Shown here piece after piece: positions 16,983 through 25,508 of a stretch of DNA of 64,000 nt (within the stretch, counting starts at the first letter, position 1; each line of letters starts with the position of its first letter). The stretch covers positions 986,040-1,050,039 of the forward strand of contig NZ_BBZI01000005.1 in assembly GCF_008974245.1 (NCBI RefSeq). The letters are read 5' to 3'. The notes under the pieces were generated by a model, which ran no database searches, was not told where the DNA came from, and was given only the letters and a program-made list of their open reading frames with translations. Position numbers and translations under genes: made by a program. This DNA is from Streptomyces abyssomicinicus (GTDB lineage: Bacteria; Actinomycetota; Actinomycetes; Streptomycetales; Streptomycetaceae).

Positions 16983-19451
16983 GTGCGCTCGAACAGAAGG
17001 AACCGTCAGAACACATTCCGCAAGGCCGTGGCGCTGCTCGGCGGCGCGCTGCTGGCCTGCACCTCACTCACCCTGACCACCGGCCCGGCCGGGGCGGCGT
17101 CGGCCGCCTCCGCCGCCGACGAGGCGCAGTTCCAGCAGGTCACCCTCGCCAAGGGGGTGGAGATGATCGGCGAGCCGATGTCGCTGGCGGTGCTGCCCGA
17201 CCGGTCGGTGCTCACCACCTCCCGCGACGGGGCGCTCTACGTGACCGACGACGCCGGCAACACCAGACTCTCCGGCCGCCTCGACGTCTACACCCACGAC
17301 GAGGAGGGGCTGCAGGGCGTCGCCGTCGACCCCGACTTCGAGCAGAACCGGTTCGTCTACCTGTACTACGCGCCCCGTCTGGACACCCCCGAGGGTGACG
17401 CGCCGGAGACGGGCACGGCCGCCGACTTCGAGCCGTTCGAGGGCGTCAACCGGCTCTCCCGGTTCCAGCTGAAGGCCGACGGCACCCTGGACCTCGCCGG
17501 CGAGGCCGAGATCCTCGAGGTGGAGACCACCCGCGGCATCTGCTGCCACGTCGGCGGAGACATCGACTTCGACGCGCAGGGCAACCTGTACCTGTCGACG
17601 GGCGACGACTCCAACCCGTTCCAGTCGGACGGCTACTCCCCGCTGGACGACCGGGAGGACCGCAACCCGGCCTTCGACGCCCGCCGCACCTCCGGCAGCA
17701 CCGACGACCTGCGGGGCAAGATCCTGCGGATCAAGGTGAACGCGGACGGGTCCTACACGGTCCCGGAGGGCAACCTCTTCGCCCCAGGCACCGAGGGCAC
17801 CCGGCCCGAGATCTACGCCATGGGCTTCCGCAACCCGTACCGGTTCAACGTCGACCGGGCGACCGGCATTCTGTACGTCGGCGAGTACGGCCCCGACGCC
17901 GGCGCCGCCGACCCCGCCCGCGGACCGGCCGGCCAGGTCGAGTTCGCCCGGGTCACCGGGCCCGGCAACTTCGGCTGGCCGTACTGCACCGGCGACAACG
18001 ACGCCTACCGGGACTTCGACTTCGCCACCGCCACGTCCGGTGCGGCCTTCGACTGCGCGGCACCGGTCAACGACTCGCGGCACAACACCGGCTTGGGCGC
18101 ACTGCCCCCGGCACAGCCCGCCTGGATCCCCTACGACGGCGCAAGCGTCCCGGAGTTCGGCACCGGCTCGGAGTCGCCGATGAGCGCACCGGTCTACCAC
18201 TACGACCCGGAGCTGGACTCCCCGGTCAAGTTCCCCGAGGCGTACGACGGCGACGTCTTCCTCGCCGAGTTCGGCCGCCGGTGGATCAAGCGGGTGACCG
18301 CCGACGCGGACGGCACCGTGCGGGGCATCGACGACCTCCCGTGGAGCGGCACCCAGATCACCGACATGGAGTTCGGCCCGGACGGCGCGCTGTACGTCCT
18401 GGACTACGGACTCCAGTGGTTCGCCGGGGACGAGAACTCAGCCCTGTACCGCATCGAGAACGCCACCGACGGCCGCTCCCCGATCGCCGGGGCGACCGCC
18501 TCGGTCACCTCCGGCAAGGCCCCGCTGAAGGTCTCCTTCTCCTCCGCGGGCACCGGCGACCCCGACGGCGACGCACTCACCCACCGGTGGGAGTTCGGTG
18601 ACGGCACCACCTCCTCCGCGCCGAACCCGCGGCACACGTACCGCAGGAACGGCACCTACACGGCCGGGCTGACCGTCACCGACCCGACCGGGCGCACCGC
18701 CAGGGCCACCGTCCGGGTGGTGGTGGGCAACACCGCCCCCAAGGTGGAACTGGTGACGCCGGGCGACGGCGGGCTGTTCTCCTTCGGCGACGCCATCCCG
18801 TTCAGGGTCAAGGTGACCGACCGCGAGGACGGCCGGCGGATCGACTGCTCCAAGGTCACCGTCACCTTCGTCCTCGGCCACGACAGCCACGGCCACCCGC
18901 TGACCTCGGCCAACGGCTGCACCGGCACCCTGCGGACCACCGCCGACGGCGGCCACGACGCCAGCGCCAACGTGTTCGGCGTCCTCGACGCGCAGTACAC
19001 CGACGGCGGGGGCGGCGGCCAGGACCCGCTGACCGTCCACGACCAGGTCGTGCTCCAGCCGGAGAACCGCCAGGCCGAGCACTACGGGAACTCCTCTGGG
19101 GTCACGAAGATGTCCAAGGGGGCGGCCCACGGCGGCCGCACCGTCGGCGACATCCACGACGGCGACTGGGTCTCGTTCACCCCGTACGACCTCTCCGACG
19201 TCACCTCGGTGACCGCCCGGGTCTCCTCCGGCGGCGTCGGCGGCACGCTGGAGTTCCGCGCCGGCTCGCCCACCGGGACACTGCTCGGCACCGCCACGGT
19301 GCCGGTCACCGGCGGCTGGGAGACGTTCGAGGACGTGACCGCCGGCATCTCCGGTGCGCCGGCGGGCGCGACCACGCTCCACCTGGTCTTCCGGGGCGAG
19401 AGCGGCGGCGCGCTCTACGACGTGGACGACTTCACCTTCACCACCGGCTGA
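16983..19451 (+). CDS. Secreted PQQ-type sugar dehydrogenase with PKD and carbohydrate-binding domains
   Basis: An 822-residue exported multidomain protein. A signal peptide covers residues 1 to about 42. A GSDH six-bladed propeller covers about 48-490 (GICCHVGGDIDFDAQGNLYL, AMGFRNPYRFNVD, TDMEFGPDGALYVLDYG). A PKD domain at about 500-582 has the DPDGDALTHRWEFGDGTTS core. A C-terminal CBM6-like domain runs from about 690 to the end (QAEHYGNSSGV, GDWVSFTPYDLS, YDVDDFTFT). The GSDH family oxidises sugars with pyrroloquinoline quinone or is a lectin-like relative. No PQQ biosynthesis genes are in the window. It sits downstream of the importer and dehydrogenase genes, so it may pre-process the imported carbohydrate. 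Confidence 0.88.
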   Translation: MRSNRRNRQNTFRKAVALLGGALLACTSLTLTTGPAGAASAASAADEAQFQQVTLAKGVEMIGEPMSLAVLPDRSVLTTSRDGALYVTDDAGNTRLSGRLDVYTHDEEGLQGVAVDPDFEQNRFVYLYYAPRLDTPEGDAPETGTAADFEPFEGVNRLSRFQLKADGTLDLAGEAEILEVETTRGICCHVGGDIDFDAQGNLYLSTGDDSNPFQSDGYSPLDDREDRNPAFDARRTSGSTDDLRGKILRIKVNADGSYTVPEGNLFAPGTEGTRPEIYAMGFRNPYRFNVDRATGILYVGEYGPDAGAADPARGPAGQVEFARVTGPGNFGWPYCTGDNDAYRDFDFATATSGAAFDCAAPVNDSRHNTGLGALPPAQPAWIPYDGASVPEFGTGSESPMSAPVYHYDPELDSPVKFPEAYDGDVFLAEFGRRWIKRVTADADGTVRGIDDLPWSGTQITDMEFGPDGALYVLDYGLQWFAGDENSALYRIENATDGRSPIAGATASVTSGKAPLKVSFSSAGTGDPDGDALTHRWEFGDGTTSSAPNPRHTYRRNGTYTAGLTVTDPTGRTARATVRVVVGNTAPKVELVTPGDGGLFSFGDAIPFRVKVTDREDGRRIDCSKVTVTFVLGHDSHGHPLTSANGCTGTLRTTADGGHDASANVFGVLDAQYTDGGGGGQDPLTVHDQVVLQPENRQAEHYGNSSGVTKMSKGAAHGGRTVGDIHDGDWVSFTPYDLSDVTSVTARVSSGGVGGTLEFRAGSPTGTLLGTATVPVTGGWETFEDVTAGISGAPAGATTLHLVFRGESGGALYDVDDFTFTTG

Positions 19452-19470
19452 CCGGGGAGAAGGCACCGGC

Positions 19471-19536
19471 ATGAGCCACCAGACCCGGGCCCGGCACCGC
19501 CGGGCCGAGGAACTGCCCGCGCGGCCCGCCGCGTAG
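19471..19536 (+). CDS. Possible 21-residue open reading frame
   Basis: ATG at 19471 is preceded by GGGGAGAAGG at a workable distance, and the frame closes at 19536. The product is Arg/Ala-rich (starts MSHQTRARHRR). It lies 20 bp after the sugar dehydrogenase stop. It is too short to judge by codon bias and could be a translated leader or chance. Confidence 0.2.
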   Translation: MSHQTRARHRRAEELPARPAA

Positions 19537-19620
19537 GCGCTCGACGGCGGCGGGCGGAGGACGCCGGACCTCCGCCCGTCGCCTCCCACACGTCACCCGC
19601 GCCACTGCGGCCCCCGGAGG

Positions 19621-19669
19621 CCACCTTGTTTCTCCGGCACGGTTCGACCACCTTGTTTCTCCGCACGGT
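19621..19669. promoter_or_regulatory. Twin 22-bp direct repeats upstream of the ebo-like operon
   Basis: A unit containing ccaccttgtttctccg followed by (g)cacggt occurs at 19621 and again at 19648, 27 bp apart. The two differ by one inserted g. It is the least GC-rich stretch between the two operons and lies about 70-118 bp before the first start codon, where a promoter or activator site is expected. No known consensus is recognised. Confidence 0.5.
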
Positions 19670-19738
19670 CCACGACCCGCGGGTCACCGCCGACCCGTTC
19701 CCTTCCCCCTACACCGTGCGTACCGAGGAGGCAGCTTC

Positions 19739-20845
19739 ATGTCCGCTCTCGACTCACCGCCCCGGGTGGGCGTCTGGCTCATCGGGGCACGGGGATCCGT
19801 CGCCACCACCGTCGTCGCGGGCTGCGCGGCCCTGACCGCCGGTCTGCGCCCGGCCACCGGAATGCTCACCGAGACGCCCCCGTTCGCACGCAGCGGACTG
19901 CCGGCGCTCTCCTTACTGACCTTCGGCGGTCACGACACCGCCGAATGCCCGCTGCCCAAGCGGGCCGAGGCGCTCGCCGGAGCGGGGGTGCTGCCGCACG
20001 GGCTGCCCGACGCGGTGCGCGCCGAACTGGCCGACGCGGACCGGGAGATCAGGCCGGGAACACGCGGAGGCGGACAGGACGAGGCCGGTCGGCTGGCCGA
20101 CGACATCGAGGACTTCGCGCAGCGGCGCGGGCTCTCCCGGGTGGTGGTGGTCAACGTCGCCTCCACCGAGCCCGCCGGCGGCGGCCCCGGTCTGCCGGTG
20201 AGCTCCCTGTACGCGGCGGCCGCGGTACGGGCCGGCTGCCCGTACGTGAACTTCACCCCCTCCGCCGGGATACAGCACCCCGCGCTGGCGCCGCTGGCCG
20301 AGGAGAGCGCACTGCCCTACGCCGGACGGGACGGCAAGACCGGGCAGACCCTGCTGCGGGCGGTGCTGGCGCCGATGTTCGCGCAGCGCGCGCTCGAGGT
20401 ACGGGCCTGGTCGGGAACCAACCTGCTGGGCGGCGGCGACGGGGCGGCACTGGCCGACCCGGCCGCCGCCGCGGCGAAGAACGCCGGCAAGGCACGGGTG
20501 CTGGCCGACGCGCTCGGATCCCTGCCGGAGGGCGAGACGCACATCGACGACGTCCCCGCGCTGGGGGACTGGAAGACCGCCTGGGACCACATCGCCTTCG
20601 AGGGCTTCCTCGGCGCGCGGATGGTCCTGCAGACCACCTGGCAGGGCTGCGACTCCGCGCTGGCCGCGCCGCTCGTGCTGGACCTGGCCCGGCTCATGGC
20701 GCGGGCCGGGGAACTCGGGCTGTCCGGCCCGGTGGGGGAACTCGGCTTCTACTTCAAGGACCCGGTGGGGGAGGGACCCGTGGCCCTCGGCGAACAGTAC
20801 GGCCGTCTCCTGGAGTTCGCGCGGCGGCTGGCGGACACCCGATGA
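19739..20845 (+). CDS. Myo-inositol-1-phosphate synthase-like cyclase
   Basis: A 368-residue homologue of inositol-3-phosphate synthase, the NAD+-dependent enzyme that cyclises glucose 6-phosphate. The Rossmann start is GVWLIGARGSVATTVVAG. Family regions appear as YVNFTPSAGIQHPAL (usual FINGSPQNT), SGTNLLGGGDGAALADP (usual SYNHLGNNDG) and a lysine in LGDWKTAWDHIAFEGFLG. These loops differ from the housekeeping enzyme, so substrate or product may differ. It opens an operon of EboA/B/C/E/F homologues, taking the position of the sugar-phosphate cyclase EboD. The ATG has a GAGGAGG box, and the stop overlaps the next start by ATGA. Confidence 0.85.
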   Translation: MSALDSPPRVGVWLIGARGSVATTVVAGCAALTAGLRPATGMLTETPPFARSGLPALSLLTFGGHDTAECPLPKRAEALAGAGVLPHGLPDAVRAELADADREIRPGTRGGGQDEAGRLADDIEDFAQRRGLSRVVVVNVASTEPAGGGPGLPVSSLYAAAAVRAGCPYVNFTPSAGIQHPALAPLAEESALPYAGRDGKTGQTLLRAVLAPMFAQRALEVRAWSGTNLLGGGDGAALADPAAAAAKNAGKARVLADALGSLPEGETHIDDVPALGDWKTAWDHIAFEGFLGARMVLQTTWQGCDSALAAPLVLDLARLMARAGELGLSGPVGELGFYFKDPVGEGPVALGEQYGRLLEFARRLADTR

Positions 20846-21831
20846 GCAGCGCCGGTGACTGGGCCGAACTGCTGCGCCTGCCCGCCCTGTTCACGGTGCC
20901 CGGCGACGCGCTGGCCGGAGCGGCGGCGGGCGGCGGGCGGCCCGGAGCGCGCACCCTCGGCGCGGTGGCGGCCTCCCTGTGCCTCTACTCGGCGGGGATG
21001 GCCCTCAACGACTGGGCGGACCGCGAGGAGGACGCGCGCGAACGTCCCGGCCGGCCGCTGCCCTCGGGCCGGGTCGCACCCGGGGCCGCGCTGGCCGCCG
21101 CGGGGGCGCTCACCGCGGCCGGCCTCGGCTGCGCCGCCCTGGCCGGGCGCCGCGCCACCGCCGTGGCCGCGCCGCTGGCCGCCACCGTGTGGGCCTACGA
21201 CCTGTGGCTCAAGCGCACCCCGTTCGGGCCGGTCGCCATGGGCGCCGCCCGGGCCCTCGACCTGCTGCTGGGCGCCGCCGCCTCCACCGGCCGGGTACGG
21301 GGCGCGGTGCCGTCCGCCCTCGCCGTGGGCGCCCACACCTGCGCGGTGACCACGGTCTCCCGCCACGAGACCCGGGGCGGCGCCGTCCTGCCCGCCGTGA
21401 CGGCCCTCGCGGCGACCGCCGTCGTCACCGCGGCCCTCACCCGCGGCCGTACCCGCGGTCCTGGTCCCGGGCCCGGCCTCGGCCGGGCAGCGGGCGCCGC
21501 ACCGGGAGCGCGCCCGCCCCTCGGCCCGGCGGACGCCGCCGGACCCGCCGCGACGCGAGGCGACCGCGCCGTCGTCCCCCGCACCCCGCTCGCCGCGCTC
21601 ACTCCGCTCGCCGCGGCCGCGTACGCGGCGACCGCCGCCCGGCCGCTGCTGCACGCCGTGCTCAACCCGTCCCCCCAGCTGACCCAGCGTGCCGTCGGCG
21701 GCGGGATCAGGGCCCTCGTCCCCCTCCAGGCCGCCCTCGCGGCCAGAGCCGACGCCCCCGTGAGCGCCCTCCTCACCGCCGCCCTCGCCCCCGTCGCCCG
21801 CCGCCTCGGCCGGAAAGTGAGCCTGACATGA
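20842..21831 (+). CDS. UbiA-family prenyltransferase, EboC-like
   Basis: A 329-residue integral membrane prenyltransferase. The first Asp-rich motif is NDWADREEDARERPGRPLPS (from N56), which binds Mg-prenyl diphosphate. The second conserved loop begins around VWAYDLWLKRTPFG. About eight hydrophobic segments are visible. It resembles actinobacterial prenyltransferases of the SCO3242 type and the EboC proteins of ebo operons. An insertion of about 45 Gly/Pro/Ala/Arg residues (about 199-244) breaks the fold between late helices and looks like low-complexity expansion. Overlaps both neighbours by ATGA. Confidence 0.85.
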   Translation: MSSAGDWAELLRLPALFTVPGDALAGAAAGGGRPGARTLGAVAASLCLYSAGMALNDWADREEDARERPGRPLPSGRVAPGAALAAAGALTAAGLGCAALAGRRATAVAAPLAATVWAYDLWLKRTPFGPVAMGAARALDLLLGAAASTGRVRGAVPSALAVGAHTCAVTTVSRHETRGGAVLPAVTALAATAVVTAALTRGRTRGPGPGPGLGRAAGAAPGARPPLGPADAAGPAATRGDRAVVPRTPLAALTPLAAAAYAATAARPLLHAVLNPSPQLTQRAVGGGIRALVPLQAALAARADAPVSALLTAALAPVARRLGRKVSLT

Positions 21832-22805
21832 GTACCGGTGCGCCACTCCGCCTCGGCTACGGCACCAACGGCCTCGCCGACCTCCGCCTCGACGACGCCC
21901 TCGCCCTGCTCGCCGACCTCGGCTACGACGGCGTCGGGCTGACCCTCGACCACATGCACCTCGACCCGCTCGCCCCCGGCCTCGCCGCCCGCACCACCGC
22001 GCTCGCCGCCCGGCTGGCCGGCCTGGGCCTGTCGGTGACCGTCGAGACCGGGGCCCGCTACGTCCTCGACCCCCGGCGCAAACACGGACCCTCCCTCCTC
22101 GACCCCGACCCGGACGACCGTGGCCGCCGCGTCGACCTGCTGCTGCGTGCCGTCCGCGTCGCCGCCGACCTGGGCGCCCACGCCGTCCACTGCTTCAGCG
22201 GCGTCCTGCCGCGCGGTGCCGACGAGGAGAGCGCCTGGAAGCGGCTCACCGAGACGCTCGCACCCGTCCTCGACGCCGCCGAGGCCTCCGGCGTCCCGCT
22301 GGCGATCGAGCCGGAGCCCGGACACCTCCTCGCCGACCTGGCCGGCTTCCACCGGCTCCGCCGCCTGCTGGGCGACCCCCCTGCGCTGGGCCTCACCCTG
22401 GACATCGGCCACTGCCAGTGCCTGGAACCCCGGCCGCCCGCCGACTGCGTGCGCGAGGCCGCGCCCTGGCTGCGGCACGTGCAGATCGAGGACATGCGCC
22501 GGGGCGTCCACGAGCACCTGTCGTTCGGCGAGGGCGAGATCGACTTCCCGCCCGTGCTGGCGGCACTGGCCGCCACCGGCTACCGGGGCCTCACCGTGGT
22601 CGAACTGCCCCGCCACTCCCACGCCGGACCCCGCTACGCGGAACACTCCCTGTCCTTCCTCCGCCGAGCCGAAGCAGCGGCCGGAGCGACGGCCGGAGCG
22701 GCGGCCGACGCAACAGCCCGAGCGGCGGCCGGGGCCACCACCGCGGCCCCCGCCGCCGTCACCACCACGTCCGCCGCCACGGCCACCGAAGGGAACACCC
22801 CGTGA
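21828..22805 (+). CDS. Sugar phosphate isomerase/epimerase in the ebo-like operon
   Basis: A 325-residue xylose-isomerase-like TIM barrel: LGYGTNGLADLRLDDALALL start, GVGLTLDHMHLDPL, metal-site E in PLAIEPEPGHLL, LTLDIGHCQCLEP, HVQIEDMRRGVHEHLSFGEG and TVVELPRHSHAGP. The C-terminal 45 residues are Ala/Thr repeats with no fold (AAAGATAGAAADATARAAAG). Start and stop both overlap neighbours (ATGA, GTGA), so it is an integral member of the operon. The reaction is unknown; it may act on the product of the cyclase. Confidence 0.87.
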   Translation: MSTGAPLRLGYGTNGLADLRLDDALALLADLGYDGVGLTLDHMHLDPLAPGLAARTTALAARLAGLGLSVTVETGARYVLDPRRKHGPSLLDPDPDDRGRRVDLLLRAVRVAADLGAHAVHCFSGVLPRGADEESAWKRLTETLAPVLDAAEASGVPLAIEPEPGHLLADLAGFHRLRRLLGDPPALGLTLDIGHCQCLEPRPPADCVREAAPWLRHVQIEDMRRGVHEHLSFGEGEIDFPPVLAALAATGYRGLTVVELPRHSHAGPRYAEHSLSFLRRAEAAAGATAGAAADATARAAAGATTAAPAAVTTTSAATATEGNTP

Positions 22806-23485
22806 CCGACCGGGCCACCCCCCACCCGGCACCTCCCACCTCCCACCCGGCACCTCCCACCCCGCACGCCCCCCTCCCGCCGGCCGAACTCCGCGCCCGG
22901 CTCGCCTCCCGGTTGCCCGCACCGGCCCGCGACTGGCTCGACACCGCCCTCGCCGGTGCCGCGCCGGCCGGGGCCGGGGAACCCGGCTGGCGGCTCAGCT
23001 TCGCCGAGGCCGGCCGCCGCACCGGCCCCGACGCCGCCGACGACGCCCGCGTCCTCCTGCTCCACGCCGCCGGAGCCGGCCCCGCCACGCTGGCCCTGCT
23101 GTACCGCCAGGGCACCGCGGCCGAACGCCGCGCGGTCCTCCGCGCCCTGCCGCACCTGGTCGACGGCGACCAGGCGCTGGACCTGGTCGAGGACGCCCTG
23201 CGCACCAACGACACCCGGCTGGTCGCCGCCGCCCTCGGCCCCTACGGCGCCCGCCACCTGCCCGCCCACGACTGGCGGCACGCCGTCCTCAAATGCCTGT
23301 TCACCGGCGTCCCCGTCGACAGCGTCGCCCGGCTCGCCGAACGCGCCCGGGGCGACGGCGAACTCGCCCGCATGCTCGGCGACTTCGCCGCCGAACGGGG
23401 CGCCGCGGGCCGCACCGTGCCACCGGACCTGTACCGCGTCCTGGCCCTCACCGAATCCCAGCCGGCCCCGTCGGAGGAGTCCTGA
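22802..23485 (+). CDS. EboA domain-containing protein
   Basis: A 227-residue protein whose C-terminal half matches EboA: ALRTNDTRLVAAALGPYGAR, DWRHAVLKCLFTGVPVDSV and ARMLGDFAAERGAAGRTVP. The EboA domain is helical, of unknown function, and found only in ebo operons and their relatives. The first 25 residues are Pro/His/Thr repeats (translated from cacctcccacc units) and probably disordered. GTG at 22802 overlaps the previous stop. This gene is the strongest marker that the cluster belongs to the Ebo class. Confidence 0.85.
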   Translation: MTDRATPHPAPPTSHPAPPTPHAPLPPAELRARLASRLPAPARDWLDTALAGAAPAGAGEPGWRLSFAEAGRRTGPDAADDARVLLLHAAGAGPATLALLYRQGTAAERRAVLRALPHLVDGDQALDLVEDALRTNDTRLVAAALGPYGARHLPAHDWRHAVLKCLFTGVPVDSVARLAERARGDGELARMLGDFAAERGAAGRTVPPDLYRVLALTESQPAPSEES

Positions 23486-24333
23486 TGCGCATCTTCGACC
23501 CCCACATCCACATGACCTCGCGCACCACCGACGACTACGAGGCGATGCGCGCCGCCGGTGTCCTCGCCGTCGTCGAGCCCGCCTTCTGGCTCGGCCAGCC
23601 CCGCACCTCCCCGGCCACCTTCTACGACTACTTCGACTCCCTGCTCGGCTGGGAGCCGTTCCGCGCCGCCCAGTACGGCATCGCCCACCACTGCACCATC
23701 GCCCTCAACCCCAAGGAGGCCAACGACCCGCGCTGCCTGCCCGTCCTGGAGGAACTGCCCCGCTACCTGGTCAAGGACGGCGTGGTCGCCGTGGGCGAGA
23801 TCGGCTACGACTCCATGACCCCGGCCGAGGACCACGCACTGGCCGCCCAGCTCGAACTCGCCGCCGACCACGGCCTGCCCGCACTGGTCCACACCCCGCA
23901 CCGCGACAAGCTCACCGGGCTGCGGCGCACCCTCGACGTGGTCCGCGAGTCCGCGCTGCCCGTCGACCGCGTCCTGATCGACCACCTCAACGAGAACACC
24001 GTCAAGGAGGCCAAGGACAGCGGCGCCTGGCTCGGCTTCTCCGTCTACCCCGACACCAAGATGGACGAGGACCGCATGGTCGCCGTGCTGCGGGCCCACG
24101 GACCCGAACGTGTCCTGGTCAACTCCGCCGCGGACTGGGGAAGGAGCGACCCGCTGAAGACCCGCAAGGTGGCCGACGCCATGCTCGCGGCCGGCTTCGG
24201 CGAGGACGACGTCGACCTGGTGCTGTGGCGCAACCCCGTCGCCTTCTACGGGCTGAGCGGCCGCCTCGACCTGACGCCCGCCGAGGCAGCGGCCACCCAC
24301 GAGGGCAACTCGATCCTCCGCGGAGGCGAGTGA
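23485..24333 (+). CDS. TatD-family metal-dependent hydrolase, EboB-like
   Basis: A 282-residue amidohydrolase-fold protein of the TatD type. Metal-binding residues are visible: HxH in IFDPHIHMTSR, E in VAVGEIGYDSM, H in PALVHTPHRDKL, H in VLIDHLNENTV and D in LVNSAADWGRSD. The family includes nucleases and sugar or lactone hydrolases; EboB of the ebo operons is of this type. Its start (ATG 23485) overlaps the eboA-like stop by one base with GGAGGAG upstream. Cytoplasmic. Confidence 0.87.
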   Translation: MRIFDPHIHMTSRTTDDYEAMRAAGVLAVVEPAFWLGQPRTSPATFYDYFDSLLGWEPFRAAQYGIAHHCTIALNPKEANDPRCLPVLEELPRYLVKDGVVAVGEIGYDSMTPAEDHALAAQLELAADHGLPALVHTPHRDKLTGLRRTLDVVRESALPVDRVLIDHLNENTVKEAKDSGAWLGFSVYPDTKMDEDRMVAVLRAHGPERVLVNSAADWGRSDPLKTRKVADAMLAAGFGEDDVDLVLWRNPVAFYGLSGRLDLTPAEAAATHEGNSILRGGE

Positions 24334-24335
24334 CC

Positions 24336-25508
24336 ATGCGCTTCCGGCATCCGGACGGCTCCGTCGTCCACCTCGCCTACTGCACCAACGTCCACCCCGC
24401 CGAAACCCTCGACGGCGTCCTCGCCCAGCTCCGCGACCACTGCGAGCCCGTCCGCAGGCGGCTGGGACGCGACCGGCTGGGCATCGGGCTCTGGCTCGCC
24501 CACGACGCCGCCCGCGTCCTGGCCGCCGACCCCGCCGCCCTGCGCCGGCTGCGTGGCGAACTCGACCGCCGCGGCCTGGAGGTGGTCACCCTCAACGGCT
24601 TCCCCTACCAGGGCTTCGGCGCCGAAGAGGTCAAGTACCGCGTCTACAAGCCCGACTGGGCCGATCCCGAGCGCCTGGAGCACACCACCTCCCTGGCCCG
24701 GATCCTCGCCCAGCTCCTCCCCGACGACGCCGCCGAGGGAACCATCTCCACCCTCCCGCTCGCCTGGCGCACCGCCCACGACGGCGAACGCGCCGCGGCC
24801 GCCCTGGCCGCCCTGCGCACCCTCGGCGAACGGCTCGACGCCCTGCACGAGTTGACCGGCCGGTCGGTCCGGATCGGACTGGAACCGGAACCCGGCTGCG
24901 TGATCGAGACGACCGCCGACGCCATCGCCCCGGTCACCGACACCGCCCACCCCCGCATCGGCGTCTGCGTGGACACCTGCCACCTGGCCACGTCCTTCGA
25001 GGACCCGGACACCGCACTCGACGCCCTGGAGTCGGCCGGCGTGCCCGTGGTCAAGGCACAACTGTCCGCCGCCCTCCACGCCCACGACCCCCGACGCCCC
25101 GCCGAACGCGACGCGCTGGCCGCGTTCGCCGAACCCCGCTTCCTCCACCAGACCCGCGCCCGCACCCCCGACGGTTCCCTGCGCGCCGTCGACGACCTGC
25201 CCGAGGCCCTCACCACCGGCACCCTGCCGCGCACCGTGCCCTGGCGCTCCCACTTCCACGTCCCGCTGCACGCCGACCCGGTGCCGCCGCTCACCTCCAC
25301 CCTGCCGGTGCTCAAGGCCGCGCTGGCGAAACTGGCCGGCGGCCCCCGCCCGCGCACCCACCACCTCGAGGTCGAGACCTACACCTGGCAGACCCTCCCG
25401 CCCGAGCTGCGCCCCCGCGACCGGGGCCGCCTCGCCGACGGCATCGCCGCCGAACTGACCCTCGCCGGGGACCTGTTGACCGACCTCGGCCTCAAGGAGC
25501 TGCCGTGA
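24336..25508 (+). CDS. EboE-type metabolite traffic protein (TIM barrel)
   Basis: A 390-residue protein matching EboE: HLAYCTNVHPAETLDGVLAQ at the start, TLNGFPYQGFGAEEVKYRVY, RIGLEPEPGCVIETTADAIA, VCVDTCHLATSFEDP and SHFHVPLHADPVPPL. The family has a xylose-isomerase-like TIM-barrel fold. In cyanobacteria it takes part in moving scytonemin precursors toward the periplasm; the chemical role is unknown. It lies 2 bp after the EboB-like gene and overlaps the EboF-like start by GTGA. Confidence 0.88.
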   Translation: MRFRHPDGSVVHLAYCTNVHPAETLDGVLAQLRDHCEPVRRRLGRDRLGIGLWLAHDAARVLAADPAALRRLRGELDRRGLEVVTLNGFPYQGFGAEEVKYRVYKPDWADPERLEHTTSLARILAQLLPDDAAEGTISTLPLAWRTAHDGERAAAALAALRTLGERLDALHELTGRSVRIGLEPEPGCVIETTADAIAPVTDTAHPRIGVCVDTCHLATSFEDPDTALDALESAGVPVVKAQLSAALHAHDPRRPAERDALAAFAEPRFLHQTRARTPDGSLRAVDDLPEALTTGTLPRTVPWRSHFHVPLHADPVPPLTSTLPVLKAALAKLAGGPRPRTHHLEVETYTWQTLPPELRPRDRGRLADGIAAELTLAGDLLTDLGLKELP

